DNA of 10,666 nucleotides, from positions 1 through 10,666 of the forward strand of contig SLBE01000106.1 of the NCBI GenBank assembly GCA_007126465.1, read 5' to 3'. The position numbers and the translations under genes are program-made. Under the pieces are notes generated by a model that saw only the letters and a list, made by a program, of their open reading frames with translations, was not told the origin of the DNA and ran no database searches. The stretch is from Syntrophomonadaceae bacterium. Lineage in GTDB: Bacteria; Bacillota; Dethiobacteria; DTU022. Every line of letters starts with the position of its first letter. Within the stretch, counting starts at the first letter, position 1. Of the stretch, positions 1 to 7,692 are shown in pieces.

Positions 1-182
1 CCCATGTTTATTAATGACAAACCAAGATTTAAGACCATGCTGGTCTTGCCAACTCCACCTTTGCCGCTGGATACAGCAATAACTCTGCATTTCCCTGCCT
101 TATGCCAGTTACTCTCAGGGGGTTGCTGCAGATCCCTGGCTATGGCGTCAGCTCTTAATTTTTCTGCCTGATCACTGCTCAT
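1..182 (-). CDS. flhG: FlhG (FleN/YlxH), MinD-type ATPase regulating flagellar number, partial (N-terminal 60 residues)
   Basis: This is the start of FlhG, a ParA/MinD-family ATPase that works with FlhF to set flagellar number and position. Translation of the minus strand from the ATG at 182-180 gives about 60 residues with no stop before the window edge. Residues 4-10 read DQAEKLR, matching the N-terminal DQAxxLR motif known in FlhG to stimulate the FlhF GTPase. Residues 39-47 (SGKGGVGKT) form the deviant Walker A P-loop typical of MinD/ParA proteins, with the signature Lys at 41 and the P-loop Lys at 46. The stop codon of flhF and this ATG share one base (TAATG), so the two are translationally coupled. 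The C-terminal part, including the rest of the ATPase fold and the membrane-targeting helix expected of the family, lies outside the window. The family call is firm. Confidence 0.93.
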   Translation of the reverse strand, partial: MSSDQAEKLRADAIARDLQQPPESNWHKAGKCRVIAVSSGKGGVGKTSMVLNLGLSLINM

Positions 183-1294
183 TAACCAGCCCTCCACAAT
201 AATCCTGCCAGATCAACTTCCGATGCCAGTTTCAAATCTTGAGGAACGCGCTGACCATCCGTTAAATAGGCAAGAGGTACCTTGGTATAATACGTGCCAT
301 TTAAAACTGCACCATAAGCATTGGTTTCATCAAGCTTAGTTACAATCAAACGGTTATATTTTAAGCGCTTAAACCGTTCAGTAATAAAGCCAATATCCTG
401 CCGCCTGGTAGTTGCGCTGATCACCAGGTGAATATCAGCAGGCTGCAGCATATCGATGTACGGCAAAAGATCTTCTAACTGATCATCACTACCTGTAGAA
501 CGCCCTGCCGTATCGATAAATATACGGTCGCAACTTTCCAGCCGAACCATCACCTTAAATAAATCCTGGGGAGTCATAACCACCTCAAGGGGTAAATCCA
601 TTATTTCTGAATAAGTACGCAACTGCTCTACGGCTCCGATTCGGTAGTGATCTATGGTAATAAGCCCGACCTTTTCATTTAAGCTAAAGGAAGACCTGGC
701 TGCCAACTTGGCAAGGGTTGTAGTTTTACCAACACCTGTCGGGCCTATAAATATTTGCGCCCTTGCATTAAACCCTTTTGAAGAGTTAATTTTTCTCGCT
801 GCTTTATCTTTTAATATTTCTGCCATCCTGGTGTGACTCATCCTTCCGGGAACATTTGCTTCCTCTTCGGCTTCGTTGAATATTTCTTCGAGCAGCGTGG
901 GATCAAGGTCATGATGTTCAAGATAATTGCGCCAGTAATTTGAACTTTTCTTTTTAGTAATCAACCCAGGTGTTTTATCATCACTGCTACTATTAGAGGC
1001 TACCGTCGATAATTCGGAAACCATATTCTTCAGTTCCTTCAATTCATCAGCCATAGCTGTCATTTCTTTTTCTTTCGCTGCAGCTTTTTTCAGCATAACA
1101 GGGCTAGCCTGGGATTCTTTCTTTTTCTGATCAACAGCAGCGATAATCTCCATTTGCCTGGGTGTGAAAAACCCGCGCAAACCCTTGCGCCTGACCCTGC
1201 GACTGTGCAGTATCAGAGCATCTGAACCTAAATCCTTTTTAACTTTAACCAGACCTTCTTTCATATCCGGCGCAAGGTATTTTCTAATTTTCAT
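182..1294 (-). CDS. flhF: FlhF, SRP-family GTPase that positions the flagellum
   Basis: FlhF is a membrane-associated GTPase related to Ffh and FtsY that marks the site of flagellar assembly. The 370-residue product is of normal family size. It begins with the characteristic B domain (MKIRKYLAPDMKEGL, followed by GSDALILHSRR at about 23-33), then a charged, low-complexity linker (about 55-120). The NG GTPase domain follows: P-loop GPTGVGKT at 184-191, a D-x-Y-R segment (ITIDHYRIGAVEQLRTY, about 212-228), DTAGR at 261-265, and the guanine-specificity motif TKLD at 319-322. The ATG at 1294 lies inside the end of flhA (11-base overlap). A GGGAG lies 12 bases upstream, a long spacing, so expression probably depends partly on coupling to flhA. 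The flhG gene follows with a one-base overlap, and the two products are expected to interact. No key residue appears to be missing. Confidence 0.96.
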   Translation of the reverse strand: MKIRKYLAPDMKEGLVKVKKDLGSDALILHSRRVRRKGLRGFFTPRQMEIIAAVDQKKKESQASPVMLKKAAAKEKEMTAMADELKELKNMVSELSTVASNSSSDDKTPGLITKKKSSNYWRNYLEHHDLDPTLLEEIFNEAEEEANVPGRMSHTRMAEILKDKAARKINSSKGFNARAQIFIGPTGVGKTTTLAKLAARSSFSLNEKVGLITIDHYRIGAVEQLRTYSEIMDLPLEVVMTPQDLFKVMVRLESCDRIFIDTAGRSTGSDDQLEDLLPYIDMLQPADIHLVISATTRRQDIGFITERFKRLKYNRLIVTKLDETNAYGAVLNGTYYTKVPLAYLTDGQRVPQDLKLASEVDLAGLLWRAG

Positions 1295-3383
1295 TTTCTT
1301 TAATCACTCCCGCTGCTTCTACTTTAACTTGTGGTAAAATTTCATTAATTGAAAGGACAGCTACAGGCAGGTGGAAGCGATCCAGCAGCCTTTTCAAGGG
1401 CAAGCGGATAGCCGGAGAAGTTAAAATTACCGGCGAAATACCTTTCTGGGCCAGACTGTCGACAACCCTGCCAATGCCATCTACCAGGTTCTGGGTAATC
1501 TGCGGTTCCATAACCGGGAAGCTTCCCTGCCTGGTTGTCTGAATTGATCCAGAAATCATTTTTTCCAGTTTCGGATCTATCGTCACCACATCAAGCTTGC
1601 CTTCATCGTTTACATACTGGTTTGTGATTGTCCTGCGTAGAGCCTGTCTGACAGATTCGGTCAGGGAATCAATATCCTTGGTAACCCTGGCCTGATCGGA
1701 CAGCTCTTCCATCATGGTTACCAGATCATGCAGAGGCACTTTTTCCCTGAGCAGGTTCTGCATTACTTTTTGCACTTCTCCCAGTGAAAGCACTTCCGGA
1801 GTTAACTCCTCTACAACCGCCGGATTAACCTCTCTCAAGGATTCAATCATCTCTTTAACCGCCTGGCGTCCCAACAACTCGTGAGCATTGCTTTTTATTG
1901 CCTCGGTGAGATGAGTTATCATTACCGTTGAAGCATCCACAACAGTACAGCCCATTGCTTCGGCTTTAAACCTGGCTTCATCTGAAATCCAGACAGCAGG
2001 CAGATTGAAAGTTGGCTCCTTAGTTTCAATGCCTTCAAGTTCCATTGGCAATTCTCCTTCAGGGTTAAGGGCCATATGCAGTCCCGGCCTAACCTGACCA
2101 CGGGCAATTTCATTGCCTTTTAATTTAAACCTGTAATCAAAAGGACCCAGCTGTAAGTTGTCGCGAACCCGAATAGGCTGAATAATAATGCCAAGTTCAT
2201 TAACAGCTTTTTTACGTGCAGCGGTAATGCGATCAAGTAAATTGCCACCTCTTGACTCATTCGTAAGTTCAACCAGGTTATAGCCAATTTCAACTTCCAT
2301 CAGCTCAACCTTCAAAATAGAACTGAAGTCATCAGGTTCAGGCTGCAGGGTTTCAGCTTCCTGCTCTGCTTCCATCCGGGCCTCTTCAACAACCTGCCTC
2401 TTCTCCCTGAAGAGGACAAAAGATAGCGCACCACCGGCGGCGGCAAGCAAAAAGAATGGCAGTGGTGGCATTCCTGGAACAACCCCCAAAAAGAATAACA
2501 GCACAGCAGTAAGCATAATCACCTTTGGAAACGCTACAAGTTGTGCTGTCATCTCTTCGCCAAAAGATGCTTCAGCAGTAGAGCGGGTCACCAGCATACC
2601 GGCTGAAGTAGAGATAAGCAGGGCCGGAACCTGGGCTACAAGGCCATCACCGACCGTAAGGATGGTAAAAACAGAGGCGGCTTCTTCAACATTCATCCCC
2701 AGTTGAAAAACACCTATTCCAAGACCGCCTACGAGATTAATTAAAACGATAACAATCCCTGCTATAGCATCACCACGGACAAATTTACTGGCCCCGTCCA
2801 TGGATCCGTAAAAATCAGCTTCTTTTTGCAGTTCCTTGCGCTTGGTGCGGGCAGTATCTTCATCGATCAGGCCGGCATTAAAATCTGCATCAATACTCAT
2901 CTGTTTCCCCGGCAAAGCATCAAGGGTAAAGCGGGCTGCTACTTCGGCCACACGACCGGCACCATTGGTAATAACTACAAACTGGACTACAGTTATAATA
3001 ACAAAGACAACCATCCCGACAACATAATTACCTGCAACCACAAACTGTCCAAAAGCCTGGATAACTGAACCAGCATCTGCTTCCGATAAGATCAGTCGGG
3101 TTGAAGATATGTTCAGGGCCAGGCGGAAAAGGGTCGCTGTCAACAAAACGGACGGGAAAATATTTAATTCCCTGGTGTCGCTGGCAAATAGAGTAACCAG
3201 GAGCACTACTAAGGCAAATGCTATGTTTAGAGTTAGCAGCATATCTAAAATCCATTTATTTACCGGGATAATAATGATAACTACCATGAGAATAAATGCT
3301 ACTGCCGCGAGAATATCTGTATTCCCGGTTATCAGTTTACCCGTGCTTTTAAAGTTCATCCATTTTTGATCAGTTACTGCCAT
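1284..3383 (-). CDS. flhA: FlhA, flagellar type III export gate protein
   Basis: FlhA is the large inner-membrane export gate protein. Its membrane part couples ion flow to protein export, and its cytoplasmic part forms a ring that receives chaperone-substrate complexes. The product is 699 residues, the usual length. The first ~320 residues contain several hydrophobic helices (for example about 23-40, 46-66, 115-138, 206-226 and 280-325). The conserved FHIPEP-family region spans about 139-172 (NGAGRVAEVAARFTLDALPG, then QMSIDADFNAG). A second conserved block, KFVRGDAIAG at about 200-209, includes Asp205, likely equivalent to the Asp implicated in proton coupling in Salmonella FlhA. The soluble C-terminal domain fills residues ~350-699. 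The ATG at 3383 is preceded by AAGGTGG at 3391-3397 with 7-base spacing. An in-frame ATG at codon 9 is a less likely start. The gene lies 18 bases after flhB and overlaps flhF. Confidence 0.97.
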   Translation of the reverse strand: MAVTDQKWMNFKSTGKLITGNTDILAAVAFILMVVIIIIPVNKWILDMLLTLNIAFALVVLLVTLFASDTRELNIFPSVLLTATLFRLALNISSTRLILSEADAGSVIQAFGQFVVAGNYVVGMVVFVIITVVQFVVITNGAGRVAEVAARFTLDALPGKQMSIDADFNAGLIDEDTARTKRKELQKEADFYGSMDGASKFVRGDAIAGIVIVLINLVGGLGIGVFQLGMNVEEAASVFTILTVGDGLVAQVPALLISTSAGMLVTRSTAEASFGEEMTAQLVAFPKVIMLTAVLLFFLGVVPGMPPLPFFLLAAAGGALSFVLFREKRQVVEEARMEAEQEAETLQPEPDDFSSILKVELMEVEIGYNLVELTNESRGGNLLDRITAARKKAVNELGIIIQPIRVRDNLQLGPFDYRFKLKGNEIARGQVRPGLHMALNPEGELPMELEGIETKEPTFNLPAVWISDEARFKAEAMGCTVVDASTVMITHLTEAIKSNAHELLGRQAVKEMIESLREVNPAVVEELTPEVLSLGEVQKVMQNLLREKVPLHDLVTMMEELSDQARVTKDIDSLTESVRQALRRTITNQYVNDEGKLDVVTIDPKLEKMISGSIQTTRQGSFPVMEPQITQNLVDGIGRVVDSLAQKGISPVILTSPAIRLPLKRLLDRFHLPVAVLSINEILPQVKVEAAGVIKENEN

Positions 3384-3401
3384 AATTTATCCACCTTAGC
3401 G

Positions 3402-4478
3402 TTAAAAATAACTTTTTTCTCTCATCTGGTATACCATGGCCATTATTTCAGCTACAGCCTGGTAAAGTTCAATTGGTATTTCTTCCCCGATATCGCTGTG
3501 CTTCCAGAGCATTTGTGCTATCGGCTTATTCTCAATGACAGGAACTTCATGTTCTTCAGCAATCTCCCTGATCCTGCGGGCTATTACCGCTGCACCCATT
3601 GCCACCACCCTGGGGGCGCTGTCTTCGCCTTCCCTGTAAGTAAGGGCGACAGCCAGGTCGGTCGGGTTTGTGATAACAACGTCAGCCGAAGGAACATCCT
3701 GCAGCATACGTTCTTTCGCTACCTGGCGCTGCTTTTCACGTAACTTAGATTTAACCAGCGGATCCCCTTCAAGATGCTTGTGCTCATCCTTTATTTCCTT
3801 TTGACTCATCTTCAGGCTGGTTTTATGCTCATGCCTTTGAAAAAGGTAATCCATAAAAGCAATCAGGATGAAAACCGCTCCAACGATCATGCCCAATGTT
3901 GTCATCGTTTGCCAGAATACATGCAAACTTGTTTCAGCAGTCTGGTTGGCCAGCAGCAGCAGAGTTTCAAGTCTGCTCTGCAGGAAAAAATACGTTACTG
4001 CGCTGATCACAGATATCTTTACCAGAGACTTGACCATCTCAAAAAGGGCTTTTTTGGAAACAATCTTCTTTACTCCCTCAAGCGGATTCAGGCGCTTTAA
4101 CTGGGGAGACATCTGTTCAGTCGAGGCTAAAAAGCCGACCTGGACCAGGTTCGAAGCAACCCCAACAACTAAAGCGACTGCGAAGACAGGAGCCATGATA
4201 GACAAAAACCTTGTCAAGGCTTCATTAAAAACAACCTGGGTGTTGCTAAATGAAAGGGGGAAAGAGAGCATACTGCCAATGAAAAGATTAAAAGCATCTT
4301 CTATCCCCTGGAAAGCAACAGAACTAAATATCATCAGCAGGGACATTACGCCAAGGATATTTATCGCCGAATTAAGCTCCATGCTTTTGAAAACCTGTCC
4401 CTTGCGACGGGCCTCCCTTAATCGGTGCGGCGTTGGCTCTTCAGTTTTATCTCCCGTATCATTGAAAAAGAGGAACAA
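3402..4478 (-). CDS. flhB: FlhB, export gate protein and substrate-specificity switch
   Basis: FlhB is a membrane protein of the flagellar type III export gate. It cleaves itself in its cytoplasmic domain to switch secretion from hook and rod subunits to filament subunits. The product is 358 residues, normal for the family. It opens with the usual cytoplasmic segment (DKTEEPTPHRLREARRKGQV, about 10-29), followed by four hydrophobic segments (about 37-56, 92-115, 145-168, 190-212). The linker and C-terminal domain begin with the conserved RHEHKTSLKMSQKEIKDEHK (215-234). The autocleavage motif at 271-274 reads NPTD rather than the common NPTH; Asn271 and Pro272, needed for cleavage, are intact. 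The start is a TTG at 4478-4476, supported by GGTGG at 4486-4490 with 7-base spacing, overlapping the end of fliR. It begins 4 bases after the fliR stop and ends 18 bases before flhA. Confidence 0.96.
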   Translation of the reverse strand: MFLFFNDTGDKTEEPTPHRLREARRKGQVFKSMELNSAINILGVMSLLMIFSSVAFQGIEDAFNLFIGSMLSFPLSFSNTQVVFNEALTRFLSIMAPVFAVALVVGVASNLVQVGFLASTEQMSPQLKRLNPLEGVKKIVSKKALFEMVKSLVKISVISAVTYFFLQSRLETLLLLANQTAETSLHVFWQTMTTLGMIVGAVFILIAFMDYLFQRHEHKTSLKMSQKEIKDEHKHLEGDPLVKSKLREKQRQVAKERMLQDVPSADVVITNPTDLAVALTYREGEDSAPRVVAMGAAVIARRIREIAEEHEVPVIENKPIAQMLWKHSDIGEEIPIELYQAVAEIMAMVYQMREKSYF

Positions 4479-4482
4479 GTTC

Positions 4483-5262
4483 TCACCACCCCTGCATGAA
4501 TACGAATATGTGCCTTAAAAATTGATCCAGGTACCCGTCCCAGATGCTGCCGAAAACCGGCAGCAGTATTGCAAATAAGAGCATGGACATAGCTATTTTT
4601 AAGGGCAGGCCCAGGATAAATACATGCACCTGGGGCACAGTTTTAGCAATTAAACCAAGGGCTATATCCATTAACATCAAAATGACAATTATCGGTGCTA
4701 CCATCTGAAATGACAGGTAAAACATGTTGGCGAATAATCTACCGACTCCTAATGCAGTATGCGTACCCATAAATGCCGCATCTAGCGGTATCATCACATA
4801 ACTTTCGGCCATGGCATGTAAAAAATAATGATGCCCGTTTAAAGTTAAAAAGAAAACCAGGGCCAGTAAATAATAGAATTGCCCCATAAATGTTATCTGG
4901 CTGCCATACTGCGGTTCAAAAACTCCTGACAACATCAAACCTGCTTTCATATCGACCATCTGTCCGGCATTGAGAAAGACTGAAAACATTAATACTACCA
5001 GGTAGCCGAGAGCCAGACCAATCAGGACTTCTTTACCAAGGAGCAATACCATTTCAAAAGGTACGCGCAGTTCAAGTTCAGGCCTGGTTTCCATCGATAA
5101 AAAAATCAGCAGGGCTATAACCAGCGACAGGTAAAGACGCAGGGTAAAAGGAATGCCCTGGTAGCTGAAGTAAGGAAAGAGGTAAACTATTCCCATCAGG
5201 CGAGCCCAGATTAACAAGTAGACCAGCCAATTATCCAGGTTCAGGGGAAATAATCCTTCCAC
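4483..5262 (-). CDS. fliR: FliR, export gate membrane protein
   Basis: FliR is a polytopic membrane protein that assembles with FliP and FliQ into the pore complex of the flagellar export gate. With the start preferred here it has 259 residues, typical of the family. It shows an alternating pattern of hydrophobic helices over its whole length, including the conserved early segment LLIWARLMGIVYLFPYFS and a conserved middle block GLALGYLVVLMFSVFLNAGQ. I prefer the GTG at 5262-5260 because a perfect GGAGG at 5270-5274 precedes it by 7 bases. An in-frame GTG at 5283 would add seven residues (total 266) but has only a GGAG about 13 bases away. The stop TGA at 4483-4485 lies within the flhB ribosome binding region. 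The 53-base gap from fliQ is the largest between genes in the export block. Confidence 0.95.
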   Translation of the reverse strand: MEGLFPLNLDNWLVYLLIWARLMGIVYLFPYFSYQGIPFTLRLYLSLVIALLIFLSMETRPELELRVPFEMVLLLGKEVLIGLALGYLVVLMFSVFLNAGQMVDMKAGLMLSGVFEPQYGSQITFMGQFYYLLALVFFLTLNGHHYFLHAMAESYVMIPLDAAFMGTHTALGVGRLFANMFYLSFQMVAPIIVILMLMDIALGLIAKTVPQVHVFILGLPLKIAMSMLLFAILLPVFGSIWDGYLDQFLRHIFVFMQGW

Positions 5263-5269
5263 AGCTACG

Positions 5270-5274
5270 CCTCC
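5270..5274 (-). promoter_or_regulatory. Ribosome binding site deciding the fliR start
   Basis: GGAGG on the minus strand, 7 bases upstream of the GTG at 5262. It lies inside the longer reading frame that begins at GTG 5283. This strong site is the reason for choosing the shorter 259-residue FliR. Confidence 0.75.
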
Positions 5275-5315
5275 AATCGCCACCTTTCATGATCTGCTCC
5301 GCTTAATGTTAAACG

Positions 5316-5582
5316 TCAAAGCATTGTCAGCCCTTCACTCCATAACTGCAAGGTAAATTGAACAACATTATTAAATACCCATCCTCCAAAAATCATTACC
5401 GCCAGGAGGACAGCAATAATTTTTGGTACAAAAGCCAGGGTCGGCTCCTGGATTTGTGTAGTAGCCTGCAGGATACTGACTGTCAAACCTACAGCCAACC
5501 CTGAACCGATGATCGGGGCAATCATAATCAGGATAATCATTATTGCCTGCTGCACTATATTCAAAAGTCCATCTGGTGTCAT
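5316..5582 (-). CDS. fliQ: FliQ, export gate membrane protein
   Basis: FliQ is a small two-helix membrane protein that packs around the FliP-FliR core of the flagellar type III export gate. The product is 88 residues, the standard length. Two hydrophobic segments are visible at about 11-36 and 50-73. Between them lies the family-typical loop ILQATTQIQEPTLAFVPKI (about 37-55), the most diagnostic part of FliQ. The ATG at 5582-5580 follows GGGAGAG at 8-base spacing. The gene starts 15 bases after the fliP stop, in the canonical P-Q-R order. Confidence 0.96.
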   Translation of the reverse strand: MTPDGLLNIVQQAIMIILIMIAPIIGSGLAVGLTVSILQATTQIQEPTLAFVPKIIAVLLAVMIFGGWVFNNVVQFTLQLWSEGLTML

Positions 5583-5597
5583 CCTAACAGCTCTCCC

Positions 5598-6377
5598 TTA
5601 ATTAAAACTCTCCAGCAGCGACCTGACTACCAGGTGCCAGCCGTCAACCAGGATAAATAGCAACAGCTTAAAAGGCATTGAAACAATTACCGGCGGCAGC
5701 ATAAACATTCCCATAGACATCAGGGTGCTGGCCACAACCATATCTATGATCAAAAATGGCACATAAAGCATAAAGCCCATCTGAAAAGCAGTTTTCAATT
5801 CGCTGATTACAAAAGCCGGGACCAGAACATGCAGCGGTACATCATCCTGGGTTTCAGGCTGTTCCATGCCAGACATATCCACAAAAAGAGCCAGGTCATT
5901 TTCCCTGGTATGGTAATACATAAAACCCCTGAGTGGTTCCGCTCCCAGTTCAAAAGCTGTTTCCTGGTCTATTTCTCCTTCGATATATGGCTGGACAGCA
6001 GTTTCATTTATTTCAAGCAGGATCGGCTGCATCACAAAAAAAGTCAGAAACAGGGCCAAACCGACTAACACCTGGTTCGGCGGAATCTGCTGTGTTGCCA
6101 TGGCATTCCTGGTAAAAGATAGAACAATAACAATCCTTGTAAAAGATGTTGTCAGGATTACAAAGGCCGGAGCCAGGGTTAAAAGGGCTATAATTAGCAA
6201 AAGCTGTAAAAACCCTACCAGGCTTTCCGGGTCTTCCTCTCCTTCTCCACCTATCTGCAGGTTGACTTCGGGTATCTGGACCGGTGGCTGGGCAAAGCTC
6301 TCTGTCGGAATAATAGTTATCGCCATTAAGGATAAAAGTATTATCAAAAGGAAACCCCTTGTAAAACTTCCGGTCAT
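5598..6377 (-). CDS. fliP: FliP, export gate core membrane protein
   Basis: FliP forms the pentameric core of the export gate through which flagellar subunits cross the membrane. The 259-residue product has an N-terminal hydrophobic signal sequence (about 8-24) with a plausible cleavage site after SFA at 27-29. Cleavable signals are known for FliP. A short Pro/Glu-rich periplasmic stretch (30-52) follows, and then the strongly conserved block with TLAPAFVILTTSFTRIVIVL (67-86), RNAMATQQIPPNQVLVGLAL (90-109) and FFVMQP. Later conserved segments are the LVPAFVISELKTAF stretch (185-198) and the hydrophobic helices to about 245, including SMGMFMLPPV (221-230). The ATG at 6377 overlaps the fliO stop by four bases (ATGA). 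A GGGGG lies six bases upstream of the start. Confidence 0.97.
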   Translation of the reverse strand: MTGSFTRGFLLIILLSLMAITIIPTESFAQPPVQIPEVNLQIGGEGEEDPESLVGFLQLLLIIALLTLAPAFVILTTSFTRIVIVLSFTRNAMATQQIPPNQVLVGLALFLTFFVMQPILLEINETAVQPYIEGEIDQETAFELGAEPLRGFMYYHTRENDLALFVDMSGMEQPETQDDVPLHVLVPAFVISELKTAFQMGFMLYVPFLIIDMVVASTLMSMGMFMLPPVIVSMPFKLLLFILVDGWHLVVRSLLESFN

Positions 6378-6757
6378 TTCATGCCCCCGTCGCTACCAGT
6401 ATCACCGGTTTCATTATTTCTCAACCTGTTAATTACCTTTGTAACAGAATCTTTAAAGTTTAGGTGCTGATCAGGCTTTTCATCATCAGCATATTGCAAA
6501 TCCTGCCAGTTAAATGTTTTAAGCAAATTTACCCCGCCCTGGGCGGTACCTATCAGGTATACTTCCCTACCAACCTGGACCAGCAATAGCGAACTGCCAC
6601 TTTTGGGATCCAGTGGAGTCCGCTCCAGCACTTTCATATAACCGCCATTAAAGCCCTTGTATACTGACTTCAGACCGTATTTAACTGCAAGATATGCCAG
6701 TAATATTATTAAAAGTAAAAAACCCATTGATTGAAATAGCAATCCATATTCACCCAT
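6374..6757 (-). CDS. fliO: FliO (FliZ-type), assembly factor for the FliP export gate
   Basis: FliO is a small single-span membrane protein that assists formation of the FliP ring and is the least conserved member of the export set. The 127-residue product has one transmembrane segment at about 10-26. A cytoplasmic domain follows with the recognisable patterns MKVLERTPLDPKSGSSLLLV (41-60) and VGREVYLIGTAQGGVNLLKT (62-81), typical of FliO. The C-terminal ~45 residues are polar and poorly conserved. The ATG at 6757 has a GAGGG six to seven bases upstream and lies two bases after the fliN stop. The gene overlaps fliP by four bases. Identification rests on both the sequence pattern and its position directly before fliP. 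Confidence 0.9.
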   Translation of the reverse strand: MGEYGLLFQSMGFLLLIILLAYLAVKYGLKSVYKGFNGGYMKVLERTPLDPKSGSSLLLVQVGREVYLIGTAQGGVNLLKTFNWQDLQYADDEKPDQHLNFKDSVTKVINRLRNNETGDTGSDGGMK

Positions 6758-6759
6758 AA

Positions 6760-7155
6760 TTAGCCCTCTTCCTCCACTGCAGACCGGGAATTATCAACAT
6801 CTTCCCTTTTCTCATCATCTTCGTCGACCAGCGAAGTAACCCTTACTCCAAAACGGTCATTAATTACAACTATTTCTCCATGCGCAAATGGAGCGCCGTT
6901 GACCAGGATCAATACTTTCTCATCTGCAACCCGGTTAAGCTGCAGCACCGAACCTTCCTCAAGGTTGATCAAGTCACGAACCTTAAGAGATACCTTGCCA
7001 AGCTCGGCTGCAATATCCAGATTAACACCGTAAAATTCGGGTGCTATTCCGCGCAGGGAAGCAGCAGGTTTTGATTCTCCCAGCGGCTTAAAAACAACCT
7101 TTTTTATCTCAGGCTGGCCTTGATCCAAATTGTTTTCCCATACATCTCCGGTCAT
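6760..7155 (-). CDS. fliN: FliN-like flagellar motor switch protein (single SpoA domain)
   Basis: This is a 131-residue protein with one SpoA (surface presentation of antigens) domain, as in FliN of the C-ring, which takes part in torque generation, switching and delivery of export substrates. The SpoA domain covers about 44-110: it begins VNLDIAAELGKVSLKVRDLI, continues with NLEEGSVLQLNRVADEKVLI and LVNGAPFAHGEIVVIND, and ends FGVRVTSLV. The first 43 residues are polar with no clear domain, and the CheC-like phosphatase domain found in FliY is absent. The last ~20 residues (111-131) are strongly acidic, which is unusual. The ATG at 7155 has AAGGAG at 7163-7168 with 7-base spacing. It sits between fliL and fliO, where fliM plus fliN/fliY are common, yet no fliM is present here. 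FliN is the best call; a FliY remnant is less likely. Confidence 0.88.
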   Translation of the reverse strand: MTGDVWENNLDQGQPEIKKVVFKPLGESKPAASLRGIAPEFYGVNLDIAAELGKVSLKVRDLINLEEGSVLQLNRVADEKVLILVNGAPFAHGEIVVINDRFGVRVTSLVDEDDEKREDVDNSRSAVEEEG

Positions 7156-7173
7156 AAAAAAACTCCTTAAATC

Positions 7174-7671
7174 CTATTGAAAGATAAATTCTTTATAATA
7201 TATAGCCCTTACTTCACCTGTATGGAGAACACCGTTAATAATTTTCAGAAGATCCTGTTCAAGATTTTCCATGCCACCGGGTTCTTCAAGGTCTTCAACA
7301 TACTTACTGCGCAGAACAGCGATGATATTAGACCGCAGTTCTGCTTCGCGCTCCTGTATTTCACTATTCAGGCCCCTGTCATCGTAAGCAAGATCGATTT
7401 TCATCCGCAGGAATCGCCTGGTCCCGGGATCGGCCAGGTTAACCTGGAACTCATCCATCGAGTAAGAGTGCTGTGGCGGTTTTTCCAAAGCAACCTGATC
7501 TGCAGCTGATTCATCCCCCAGGAATGGAAGACCGTCACCAAAAATAAAGAGAGCTGCGGCACCAAGTACTAATATTACTATGATTACAAGTATTATTAAT
7601 AGCAGTGGCTTCCGTTTTTTACCTTCTTTTTCTTTGCCTTCAGTTTTCTCTACGGCAGGTTTTACTGTCAA
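7174..7671 (-). CDS. fliL: FliL, stator-associated membrane protein
   Basis: FliL is a single-span membrane protein that forms a ring around the stator and supports motor output. The product is 165 residues, usual for the family. A short Lys/Glu-rich cytoplasmic tail (1-21) precedes one strong transmembrane helix (22-45). The extracytoplasmic domain shows the family pattern: EFQVNLADPGTRRFLRMKID at 74-93, the ELRSNIIAVLRSKYVEDL helix at 111-128, and the C-terminal segment IINGVLHTGEVRAIYYKEF. The start is a TTG at 7671-7669. An in-frame TGA at 7678-7680 lies just upstream and no ATG precedes the membrane helix, so translation must begin at or just after this TTG. GGAGG at 7682-7686 lies ten bases away. 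The gene follows motB by 21 bases and precedes the fliN-like gene by 18. Confidence 0.94.
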   Translation of the reverse strand: MTVKPAVEKTEGKEKEGKKRKPLLLIILVIIVILVLGAAALFIFGDGLPFLGDESAADQVALEKPPQHSYSMDEFQVNLADPGTRRFLRMKIDLAYDDRGLNSEIQEREAELRSNIIAVLRSKYVEDLEEPGGMENLEQDLLKIINGVLHTGEVRAIYYKEFIFQ

Positions 7672-7692
7672 CTGAGATCAACCTCCATTCCC

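Noticed and set aside
3366..3743. Plus-strand frame of 125 codons
   Set aside because: It is antisense to the flhB C-terminal domain, has a Cys/His-rich composition typical of a reversed frame, and has no supporting context.
3868..4518. Long plus-strand reading frame of 216 codons
   Set aside because: It lies antisense to flhB and the end of fliR, has no recognisable protein pattern, and the minus-strand frame encodes a clear FlhB. It is a shadow frame.
5263..5315. Possible promoter between fliQ and fliR on the minus strand (TTGACG just at the end of fliQ)
   Set aside because: A -35-like hexamer is present, but no acceptable -10 sequence lies at 16-18 bases. The genes on both sides belong to the same operon.
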